From Kiritimatiellia bacterium (GTDB lineage Bacteria; Verrucomicrobiota; Kiritimatiellia; SLAD01): DNA of 20,248 bases. Made by a program: the position numbers and the translations under genes. Location of the stretch: positions 1 through 20,248 of the forward strand of contig SLLF01000035.1 of the NCBI GenBank assembly GCA_007134175.1, read 5' to 3'. The number at the start of each line of letters is the position of its first letter. The first letter of the stretch is position 1. Below, piece after piece: positions 6,527-13,374 of this stretch. Below the pieces are notes generated by a model. The model worked only from the letters and a program-made list of their open reading frames with translations. It did no database searches and was not told the DNA's origin.

Positions 6527-7624
6527 ATGGTGACGACGGCAACCCCATTGCATCGTGCGCGTTATTGGGAGCCTTGTGCCAAGGGGCGCCTGCGCTGCAC
6601 GCTCTGCCCGAACTACTGTCGGCTGGCGGATGGCCAGCGGGGGGCGTGTTTTGTGCGTCAGCGCCAAGGCGACGCGATCGTGCTGACGACGTACGGCCGT
6701 TCAAGCGGCTTTGGCGTTGATCCCATTGAAAAGAAGCCGCTCAACCATTTCCTGCCGGGCACGCCGGTACTCTCGTTCGGCACGGCCGGTTGCAACCTGA
6801 CCTGCCGCTTCTGTCAGAATTGGGATATCAGCAAGTCGCAGGAGATGGATACGCTGGCGGATCAAGCCTCCCCCGAAGCCATCGCGGCGGCTGCTGAGCG
6901 ACTGCAGTGCCCCAGCGTAGCCTTTACCTATAACGATCCCGTCATCTTTCTGGAATACGCCGTGGATATTGCCGAGGCGTGCCGGGCGCGTGGTGTCCGG
7001 ACCGTGGCGGTTACGGCGGGCTACATCTGTCCCGAACCGCGCCGCGAGTTCTTTGCGCAGATGGATGCGGCCAATGTGGATTTAAAGGCGTTCGACAACG
7101 ATTTCTACGAGGCGTTGTGCGGGGCTCGCTTGAACGACATCCTGGAAACCTTGCGTTATATCCGGCACGAAACCCGTACGTGGCTTGAGATCACCACGCT
7201 GTTGATTCCCGGACGGAACGATTCCGATGCCGAAATCACGGCGTTGGCCCACTGGGTCGCCACGGAGCTCGGGCCGGACGTGCCGCTGCACTTCACCGCG
7301 TTCCATCCCGATTACAAGATGCAGGACCTGCTACCGACGCCGCCCTCGACCTTGACGCATGCGCGGCGCATAGCCCGGGAGCAGGGACTGCGCTATGTCT
7401 ACACCGGCAACGTGCACGACCAGGAGGGCGGCAGCACCTACTGCCACGGCTGTGGCCGGTGCTTGATCGGTCGCGATTGGTTTGAGTTGCGGGCATGGAA
7501 CCTGACTGATTCCGGGGCGTGCCGCCACTGCGGCACGGTCTGTGCCGGCGTGTTCGCCGGCCCGCCCGGCTCATGGGGGTCGCGGAGGCAGGCGGTGCGG
7601 TTGGGTGCTGCGGCGCTTGTTTGA
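6527..7624 (+). CDS. amrS: AmmeMemoRadiSam-system radical SAM enzyme (AmrS family)
   Basis: This 365-residue protein is a radical SAM enzyme of the COG1180 (pyruvate formate-lyase activase-like) group called AmrS. It is widespread and its reaction is, as far as I know, unsettled. The [4Fe-4S] cluster motif CNLTCRFC has Cys89, Cys93 and Cys96. Before it come five cysteines (17, 24, 27, 31, 41) in the CTLCPNYCRLADGQRGAC-type leader typical of the family. After the barrel come CHGCGRC and CRHCGTVC, a zinc-ribbon-like tail also typical. Residues after GVFAG (about 25, basic and Ala/Gly-rich) look like an extra C-terminal extension. The usual partners, AMMECR1 and Memo domain genes, are not in this window. 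The gene appears monocistronic, with gaps of 464 bp to the divergent TPL-like gene and 283 bp to ftsH. Confidence 0.85.
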   Translation: MVTTATPLHRARYWEPCAKGRLRCTLCPNYCRLADGQRGACFVRQRQGDAIVLTTYGRSSGFGVDPIEKKPLNHFLPGTPVLSFGTAGCNLTCRFCQNWDISKSQEMDTLADQASPEAIAAAAERLQCPSVAFTYNDPVIFLEYAVDIAEACRARGVRTVAVTAGYICPEPRREFFAQMDAANVDLKAFDNDFYEALCGARLNDILETLRYIRHETRTWLEITTLLIPGRNDSDAEITALAHWVATELGPDVPLHFTAFHPDYKMQDLLPTPPSTLTHARRIAREQGLRYVYTGNVHDQEGGSTYCHGCGRCLIGRDWFELRAWNLTDSGACRHCGTVCAGVFAGPPGSWGSRRQAVRLGAAALV

Positions 7625-7668
7625 TCAATCGCCATGAATGGCTTGTCTCCGGGCAGTGGGAAGATGTT

Positions 7669-7716
7669 GCCAAGCTGGGGCTTGGCGCTCCCGGGAACGC
7701 CGAGCCCCAGCTCGGC
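7669..7716. repeat. Nested palindrome forming two hairpins with complementary loops
   Basis: Arm 1 is GCCAAG (7669-7674), loop CTGGGG, CTTGGC (7681-7686). Arm 2 is GCCGAG (7699-7704), loop CCCCAG, CTCGGC (7711-7716). Each arm is a perfect 6-bp hairpin. The loops are exact reverse complements, and the two 19-nt arms can alternatively pair with each other with only two non-Watson-Crick positions. The 12-nt centre is itself nearly palindromic. No T run follows. It lies 45 bp after the radical SAM gene. The architecture is that of REP/BIME-like intergenic elements; a role as a transcript end is possible. The rest of the 283-bp gap 7625-7907 holds only the candidate ftsH promoter. Confidence 0.65.
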
Positions 7717-7800
7717 ATATTGTCAACAACGCACGGCATAACAAAACAGATACACTGATCGCAGATGCGCCCGTGGCTGTTTGATCGTCCACAACCGTCC

Positions 7801-7828
7801 TTGTAATCCGGTCGTATGCGTGTAGACT
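7801..7828 (+). promoter_or_regulatory. Candidate promoter of the ftsH operon
   Basis: TTGTAA (7801-7806) and TAGACT (7823-7828), 16-bp spacer, lie about 80 bp before the ftsH ATG. Each box matches four of six consensus bases. The element TAGACTAGCG resembles TAGACTACGC before cdaA, which is the main support. Confidence 0.35.
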
Positions 7829-7907
7829 AGCGTCCAGTAATGGCTACGGCTTCCTTTGCCTAGTGGTGGAGTGTGCCATAGCGAGAGTGAGAAAGCGAAA
7901 GAAACCC

Positions 7908-9956
7908 ATGACGGAACAGGACAAGAATTTACCCCCGCCGCCGTCGCCGCCACCTTCACCGCGGCCGCAGCGGCCGGGCAGCAACAAGATGCCGATGCGC
8001 GGTCTGGCCATGTGGCTACTGCTGTTGGCGATGTCGCTGACCATGTATCAGGTTTTTTCCCAGGGGCAGGATCGCGAGGAACGGATACCCTTCAATCCCG
8101 ATTTTCTGGACAAAATAGAGGCCGGCCAGATTCGCAACGCGGAAATCGTGATGGAGGTCTCCGGGCAGCAGTTCGTGCGGGGCGAGCTGCAGGAGTTGGA
8201 CCCGCGCACGGAACGGCCGCGCCGTTTCCGGGTGGACGTGCGGGTAGGGGACGCCTTGGAGGAACGGCTGCGTGAAGGGGGTGTTCCGTTCGAATACAAG
8301 CCGCAGAACCCCTACATCTGGCAGATCATCTCCGGGGCCATCCCGTTCCTGCTGTTGATTGGCCTGCTCTATTTCTTTTTCTTCCGGCAGATGCGCATGG
8401 CGGGCAAGGGAGCGATGAGTTTTGGCAAAAGCCGCGCTCGGTTGCTCACCCGCGACAAGAACAAAATCACGTTCGGGCAGATCGCGGGTATTGAGGAAGC
8501 AAAGGAAGAAGTTCATGAGATCATCGAGTTTCTCAAGGATCCCAAGAAGTTCCAGAGACTGGGCGGGCGCATTCCCAAGGGCGTGCTGCTGGTGGGGCCG
8601 CCGGGAACGGGCAAGACCCTGCTGGCCAAGGCGATTGCCGGTGAGGCGGAGGTCCCGTTCTTTAGCATCAGCGGTTCCGACTTCGTTGAGATGTTCGTAG
8701 GCGTGGGTGCCTCGCGGGTGCGCGATATGTTTGAGCAAGGCAAGAAGAACGCGCCCTGCATCATCTTCGTGGACGAGATTGACGCCGTCGGGCGCAGCCG
8801 TTTCAGCGGTATCGGTGGCGGGCACGACGAACGGGAACAGACGCTCAACGCGTTGCTGGTGGAGATGGACGGATTCGATACCCAGGAGGGGGTGATCATG
8901 ATCGCCGCCACCAACCGCCCGGATGTGCTGGATCCGGCCTTGCTGCGGCCCGGTCGTTTCGACCGGCAAATCATGATCGATCTGCCGTCGCTGGAGGGGC
9001 GATCCGCGATTCTAAAGATCCATGCGAAGAAGATTAAACTGCAGAAGAATGTTGATTTGCGCCGGGTCGCCCGCGGTACGCCTGGCTTTTCCGGTGCGGA
9101 TTTGGCTAATCTGATTAATGAAGCTGCTTTATTAGCGGCGCGCGCGGGCGCGGCCCAGGTGGGTTTGCGGCACCTGGAAGAGGCTCGTGACAAGGTGCGC
9201 TGGGGGCGGGAGCGACGCAGTCGCCTCATGGACGATAATGAGAAGCGCTTGACCGCCTACCACGAGAGTGGTCACGCCTTGGCCATGTTGTTGTCGAAGG
9301 AAAACGAGCCGCTGCATAAAGTCACCATCATCCCGCGTGGCCAGTCGTTGGGCTCCACCATGCAATTGCCCGAAAAGGACCGCTACACGGAGAGCCGGCG
9401 CAAGTTGCTGGCGATACTCAACGGGATCATGGGGGGGCGCGCGGCGGAAGAGGTGGTGTTCGGGGACATTACCACGGGGGCCTACAGCGACTTGAAGCAG
9501 GCGACGCGCATTGCGCGCATGATGGTGTGTGAATGGGGCATGAGCCCGGTGCTGGGGCCCCAAAGTTTCGGTAATCGCGAGGAAACCCTTTTCCTCGGGC
9601 GCGAGGTCAGTCGCAGTTTCGAGTACAGCGAGGAAACCGCCCGTAAAATCGATGCGGAGGTGAGTCGCTTGGTCACGGAAGCCTATGACCGGGCCTTGGA
9701 AATCATGCGGACCCATCGCAAGGAGCTGGACCAATTGGCGGAATTGCTGCTGGAACGCGAGACGTTGGATGGCCGTGAAGTCGAAGAGATTGTCAAGCAT
9801 GGGCGTCTCTTGACGGAGGACGAGCGGGTCAAGGAATACGGGGATGATTACCAGCCCTTAACCGATGAACAAGAGGTGCCGGCTGCCGCAGCGGTGAAGC
9901 CGCCCCCGCCGGACAAGGCGATCATTACCCCCGACCCGGGACCGGCCCCCGCCTGA
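7908..9956 (+). CDS. ftsH: ATP-dependent membrane metalloprotease FtsH
   Basis: FtsH is a membrane-anchored hexameric AAA+ zinc protease that degrades misfolded membrane proteins and regulators such as LpxC or sigma-32 in known bacteria. This 682-residue copy has a proline-rich cytosolic leader (9-22), a first membrane helix (about 31-50), a periplasmic domain, and a second helix (about 138-160). The Walker A motif GPPGTGKT (230-237), pore loop FVGVG (263-267) and Walker B IIFVDE (285-290) follow. Next come the second region of homology with RPGRFDR, the zinc motif HESGH (452-456, Ser where Ala is common) and third ligand Asp528. The C-terminal tail ends in Pro/Ala-rich sequence. The frame extends to a GTG at 7863, but the ATG at 7908 gives the expected N-terminus. 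It leads an operon: its TGA overlaps the folP ATG by one base. Confidence 0.97.
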   Translation: MTEQDKNLPPPPSPPPSPRPQRPGSNKMPMRGLAMWLLLLAMSLTMYQVFSQGQDREERIPFNPDFLDKIEAGQIRNAEIVMEVSGQQFVRGELQELDPRTERPRRFRVDVRVGDALEERLREGGVPFEYKPQNPYIWQIISGAIPFLLLIGLLYFFFFRQMRMAGKGAMSFGKSRARLLTRDKNKITFGQIAGIEEAKEEVHEIIEFLKDPKKFQRLGGRIPKGVLLVGPPGTGKTLLAKAIAGEAEVPFFSISGSDFVEMFVGVGASRVRDMFEQGKKNAPCIIFVDEIDAVGRSRFSGIGGGHDEREQTLNALLVEMDGFDTQEGVIMIAATNRPDVLDPALLRPGRFDRQIMIDLPSLEGRSAILKIHAKKIKLQKNVDLRRVARGTPGFSGADLANLINEAALLAARAGAAQVGLRHLEEARDKVRWGRERRSRLMDDNEKRLTAYHESGHALAMLLSKENEPLHKVTIIPRGQSLGSTMQLPEKDRYTESRRKLLAILNGIMGGRAAEEVVFGDITTGAYSDLKQATRIARMMVCEWGMSPVLGPQSFGNREETLFLGREVSRSFEYSEETARKIDAEVSRLVTEAYDRALEIMRTHRKELDQLAELLLERETLDGREVEEIVKHGRLLTEDERVKEYGDDYQPLTDEQEVPAAAAVKPPPPDKAIITPDPGPAPA

Positions 9957-10885
9957 TGAGTAGCGGCGAGCCCAGCTGCACGCCGCCGTTTCCGGTTGCT
10001 CAACCGGGCGCCGTCGGGTGTTGGCGTTGTCGGGATCGCGAGTTGACGTGGGGTGAGCGGACGCTGGTAATGGGGGTGGTCAACGTTACCCCGGACTCAT
10101 TTTTTGACGGTGGGCACCACGCCGGTACCGACGCGGCCGTGGAACACGGCCAGGCCTTGTGGGCCGCTGGGGCGGACATCCTTGACATCGGGGGCGAGTC
10201 CAGCCGTCCTGGCGCGGAACCGGTCGCCGCGAAGGAGGAATGTCGCCGGGTACTTCCGGTGATAGCCCGCCTCGCCACCACAACGCAAGCGGTGCTTTCG
10301 GTGGATACCTGTAAGGCGAAAGTTGCGCGGGCGGCATTGGCTGCGGGCGCTCACGTGGTCAACGATATCACCGCCGGACAGGCGGATGGTGCGATGATTC
10401 CGTTGCTGCGTAAGTACGATGCGGGATTCATCCTGATGCACATGCAGGGCGAGCCACGCACGATGCAGGCAGATCCGCACTATGCGGATGTTGTGGAGGA
10501 GGTCTATCAGTTTTTGGCCGCGCGCGCGCAGGCGGTGATTGCAGCAGGCGTCGCGGTGGCCAATTTGGCGGTCGATCCAGGCATTGGCTTCGGCAAGACA
10601 TTCGATCACAATTGGACCCTGTTGGCGCATTTGCCGCGTTTCGCCGCGCTCGGCGTACCGCTGCTGGTCGGGGCCTCCCGGAAGCGTTTTTTGGGCGAGT
10701 TATGTGGTCGTCCGGTGGAAAAGCGGCTGGCCGCCAGTTTGGCCGTGGCCGCACTGGCGGCGGAACGCGGCGCGGCGATTATTCGAACCCACGACGTAAA
10801 AGAAACTTGCGATGCGGTGCGGGTTGCGGATAGACTACGCTCCGCAACAAGTCATACGACAGAAAGGTCAACATGTGGCGACTGA
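9956..10885 (+). CDS. folP: Dihydropteroate synthase FolP
   Basis: FolP joins 4-aminobenzoate to the pterin pyrophosphate to make dihydropteroate in folate synthesis and is the sulfonamide target. This 309-residue protein has the full motif set on a TIM barrel. These are NVTPDSF (43-49), ESSRPG (81-86), SVDT with Asp117, VNDITA (135-140), DPGIGFGK (207-214), SRKRFLG (241-247) and RTHD (277-280). About 30 residues precede the first barrel strand, including Cys22-x-x-Cys25. The start ATG overlaps the ftsH stop (TGATG), and the 3' end overlaps cdaA by 13 nt, so the last few residues are encoded in shared DNA. The order ftsH-folP is known from proteobacteria, where glmM follows; here cdaA follows instead. 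Confidence 0.97.
   Translation: MSSGEPSCTPPFPVAQPGAVGCWRCRDRELTWGERTLVMGVVNVTPDSFFDGGHHAGTDAAVEHGQALWAAGADILDIGGESSRPGAEPVAAKEECRRVLPVIARLATTTQAVLSVDTCKAKVARAALAAGAHVVNDITAGQADGAMIPLLRKYDAGFILMHMQGEPRTMQADPHYADVVEEVYQFLAARAQAVIAAGVAVANLAVDPGIGFGKTFDHNWTLLAHLPRFAALGVPLLVGASRKRFLGELCGRPVEKRLAASLAVAALAAERGAAIIRTHDVKETCDAVRVADRLRSATSHTTERSTCGD
10807..10848 (+). promoter_or_regulatory. Candidate internal promoter with hairpin before cdaA
   Basis: Inside the folP 3' end, TTGCGA (10807-10812) and TAGACT (10831-10836) have an 18-bp spacer. An 8-bp perfect inverted repeat, GTTGCGGA (10823-10830) and TCCGCAAC (10841-10848), encloses the -10 in its loop. It could allow cdaA expression apart from ftsH-folP. 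The -35 is weak, so this is tentative. A ribosome binding site, AGAAAGG (10861-10867), follows at good distance from the cdaA ATG. Confidence 0.3.
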
Positions 10886-11745
10886 TTGAACAACTGCATC
10901 TTCCCGGCTGGGCCGGTGTGGTTGAAATATTAGTCCTGGCGGTCGCTTTTTATTACTTGATCGGCTTTTTCCGTGGTACGCGCGGTGCGGCGGTGCTATC
11001 CGGGTTGGTGCTGGTGGTGGTGCTGTTGCTGGCCTTGACGCATCTGGTCAACCTCAACACGCTAAGCTGGATTCTGCAGCGGTTCTCGGTCTATCTGGCG
11101 GTGGCGTTCCTGATCATATTCCAGCCCGAAATACGCCGCGCCTTGGCGGAGCTGGGCAAGCAATCGGTATTCAATTCCGATCCGGCGGCCTTGTCCGTGG
11201 TCGAGGACATCGTTGCGGCGGCGACGAATCTGGCCGACCAGAAGATTGGGGCGCTGATCGCCATCGAGCGCGAGATCGGTACGCGTCACATCCAGGAAGC
11301 CGGCACCCCGCTGGACAGTATCGTTTCACCGGAGTTATTGGCTTCCATTTTCTATCCGAACACACCTTTGCATGATGGTGGCGCGATCATTCGAGGCAGG
11401 CGTATTGTGGCCGCCGGTTGTGTCTTCCCGTTAACACAGCGCACCGAGCTCAGCAAGTCGCTCGGTATGCGGCACCGGGCGGCCATTGGCTTCACGGAAG
11501 AGACCGATGCGGTCGTGCTGGTGGTGTCCGAAGAGACGGGGGCTATTTCTGTCGCCTATCGGGGGCGGCTTAGTCGGGGCATTGACGAGGCCCGGTTGCG
11601 CCGTATTCTGGGGTCGATCCTCGCTCGCTCCCGGCCGACGCAAAGTGGTTGGTCGCGGGTGCGGGAGAAGTTGGATTTGACCCCGTCCGCCGTAGCCAAG
11701 ACGGAAGCGATACTGGCGGAGCTGACGGAAGAAGATGAACGCTAA
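10873..11745 (+). CDS. cdaA: Membrane diadenylate cyclase CdaA
   Basis: CdaA makes cyclic di-AMP from two ATP. In known bacteria this second messenger controls potassium uptake, osmolyte transport and cell-wall homeostasis. This 290-residue protein has three N-terminal membrane helices (about 15-33, 38-58 and 70-84), then the DAC domain with LHDGGAII (166-173) and GMRHRAAIG carrying RHR (200-202). The usual first motif is DGA; here it reads DGG followed by Ala. About 40 residues after the DAC core form a charged C-terminal tail. The ATG at 10873 has AGAAAGG upstream and overlaps folP by 13 nt. The gene is followed by cdaR with an 11-nt overlap, the conserved pairing in which CdaR modulates CdaA. 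No c-di-AMP phosphodiesterase is in the window. Confidence 0.93.
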   Translation: MWRLIEQLHLPGWAGVVEILVLAVAFYYLIGFFRGTRGAAVLSGLVLVVVLLLALTHLVNLNTLSWILQRFSVYLAVAFLIIFQPEIRRALAELGKQSVFNSDPAALSVVEDIVAAATNLADQKIGALIAIEREIGTRHIQEAGTPLDSIVSPELLASIFYPNTPLHDGGAIIRGRRIVAAGCVFPLTQRTELSKSLGMRHRAAIGFTEETDAVVLVVSEETGAISVAYRGRLSRGIDEARLRRILGSILARSRPTQSGWSRVREKLDLTPSAVAKTEAILAELTEEDER

Positions 11746-12706
11746 GAAGGAAATAGCAAGGGAATTTCTGACGCACCAGAAGGGCGCCAAGGTGGTGGCC
11801 TTTGTCCTGGCGGTGATTGTCTGGTACGCCATCCAGCCGACGATCAGTTTTGAGCAGACGATAAGCGATGTGCCGGTCCGGATTCTCATAGATCCGGGCT
11901 GGGCGGTTCTGGCGCAGTCGGTGGATAGCGTCGACGTGGATCTGCGCGGATCCCGCGATGCGTTGCGTAACTTGGTGGCGGACGATTTGGAGCTGGTGGT
12001 GGATGCGCGTGGGTTGCCGCCGGGCGCTCTGCTGACCCTGCCGCTAACCATTCGGAACCTGCGTACCCCGGCGGGGGTGCGCCCGGTGTTCGTGCGCCCG
12101 GCTGAGATTACCCTGAATATAGATGAAGAAATCGACCGGGAATTGCCGGTGCGCGTTCATCTGCAGGGAACGCCGCCCGAGGGGTACCGGGTCGAATCCC
12201 ACGCGGCGGAGCCGGATCGGGTGATTGTGCGCGGACCGCGTCAGCGCTTGGAAGCGGTGGAGTATCTGCGGACGATGCCGATCGATCTGGAAGGGCGGGC
12301 GCAATCGTTCCGGCGCCGGATGGATCTGGCCGCGCCCAGTCGGGCCTGGACCGCCCGCATGGATCCGGACCGGGTGGAAGTGGATGTGCAGATAGATGAG
12401 CAGACGGCCCGGTTGGTGCTGGAGGATGTGCCGATCCGGCTGCTGGCGGCGGATAGGGTTGATCACCGTTTTGCCATAGAGCCCCAGCAGGTGCAGGTGG
12501 AAGTGGTGGGGAGACCGATCCTGTTGGAAGCCTTGACGCGCGACGATGTCCGTGCCTATGTAGAGTTACCGGTGCTGGATGCTGCCGAGTGGAAACAGCA
12601 GGTGAATGTCCGCGTGCATCTGCCACCGGATGTACGGTTGGGGGCGATATGGCCGGACTCGGTGGAGGTGACCACCCAGGGGATGCCGGAGGAGAATGCT
12701 AATTAA
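11735..12706 (+). CDS. cdaR: YbbR-domain protein, CdaA regulator CdaR
   Basis: This 323-residue protein has a short cytosolic leader, one membrane helix (about residues 18-34) and a long outer part with the beta-strand pattern of about three YbbR repeats (roughly 40-115, 118-205 and 210-318). Repeats carry the typical V-x-V plus R/P-rich turns such as EPDRVIVRGP. CdaR binds and regulates the membrane diadenylate cyclase in studied Firmicutes. Its gene overlaps the cdaA end by 11 nt, and its own stop shares one base with the next start codon (TAATG). In Firmicutes glmM usually comes next and is not here. Sequence-level similarity between YbbR proteins is low, so the call rests on the repeat pattern together with position. 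Confidence 0.87.
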   Translation: MNAKKEIAREFLTHQKGAKVVAFVLAVIVWYAIQPTISFEQTISDVPVRILIDPGWAVLAQSVDSVDVDLRGSRDALRNLVADDLELVVDARGLPPGALLTLPLTIRNLRTPAGVRPVFVRPAEITLNIDEEIDRELPVRVHLQGTPPEGYRVESHAAEPDRVIVRGPRQRLEAVEYLRTMPIDLEGRAQSFRRRMDLAAPSRAWTARMDPDRVEVDVQIDEQTARLVLEDVPIRLLAADRVDHRFAIEPQQVQVEVVGRPILLEALTRDDVRAYVELPVLDAAEWKQQVNVRVHLPPDVRLGAIWPDSVEVTTQGMPEENAN

Positions 12707-13374
12707 TGAAGAAAACGTTCAACATCATGGTGCCGCATAAGTCGTCTGCCCCCGCAAGGCTTTGGGTGGCTGGGGTAATCGGACTGGCCTGGCTGGGGGG
12801 CGCATGGATTTCTGTCCAGGCGGAGACGGTGGCCGGGCCGGAAACGGACCGCCAGGTGGCGCTGATGCAACGGGTGCTCACTACGGGTTTCAACGCGTTG
12901 GCGGAAGAGCGCATCGAGCGCGCAACACGGATTTTTGAAGAGGCGGTCAACCGTTGGCCGGCACAATGGGATGCACGTTTTGGCTTGGCAACGGCCTATA
13001 TCAAGGCCCATCGCTATGCGGAAGCGGTTGATTTGTTTGAGCGGTTGCTTGATGAAGAGCCGGATGATTTCGCGGTCTTAAACAACCTCGCCTGGCTACA
13101 CGCCACGGCCAACGATGCCGTTTACCGCAACGGGGACCGGGCGGTGGATTTTGCACAACGCGCCCTAATGCTGGAGCCCGATAATTACCACATATGGAGT
13201 ACGTTGTCCGAAGCGCATTTTGTCAAGGGCAACTTTGAACGGTCGGCCCGGGCGGCCCAACAGGCGTTGCTGCTGGCTGCGCGCCGTAATGCCCGTCAAT
13301 TGCTGGTACAGGATTTTCGCGAACAGTTGACGCGTGCCCGGCGGGCCGCCCAGGCCTTTGCGATCCTGGATTGA
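12706..13374 (+). CDS. Secreted or membrane-anchored TPR protein
   Basis: This 222-residue protein has a basic start (MKKTF), a hydrophobic segment (about 19-36) and a likely signal peptidase site after VQA (residue 39), though it could stay anchored. Residues about 50-205 are tetratricopeptide repeats. ALAEERIERATRIFEEAV, the segment following it (AEAVDLFERLLDEEPDD) and RAVDFAQRALMLEPDN show the A-x-x-x-F/Y and P-x-x pattern. Such proteins are scaffolds; no catalytic motif is present. It is the last gene of the ftsH operon (start overlaps cdaR by one base) and sits where glmM is found in many cdaA-cdaR operons. The stop codon directly abuts that of convergent carB. Precise role unknown. Confidence 0.75.
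   Translation: MKKTFNIMVPHKSSAPARLWVAGVIGLAWLGGAWISVQAETVAGPETDRQVALMQRVLTTGFNALAEERIERATRIFEEAVNRWPAQWDARFGLATAYIKAHRYAEAVDLFERLLDEEPDDFAVLNNLAWLHATANDAVYRNGDRAVDFAQRALMLEPDNYHIWSTLSEAHFVKGNFERSARAAQQALLLAARRNARQLLVQDFREQLTRARRAAQAFAILD

Noticed and set aside
7621..7628. TTGATCAA octamer, also at 13371, 19510 and 5500
   Set aside because: It occurs also inside coding sequence and at two unrelated stop codons, so no shared function is supported; only the longer palindrome near carA was kept.
7863..7907. GTG start giving a 15-residue longer FtsH
   Set aside because: The extra residues are basic and not FtsH-like, while the ATG at 7908 gives the expected leader before the first membrane helix.
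8016..8969. 317-residue open frame on the - strand opposite ftsH
   Set aside because: ftsH is conserved throughout this stretch, and the opposite frame has no motif or ribosome binding site.
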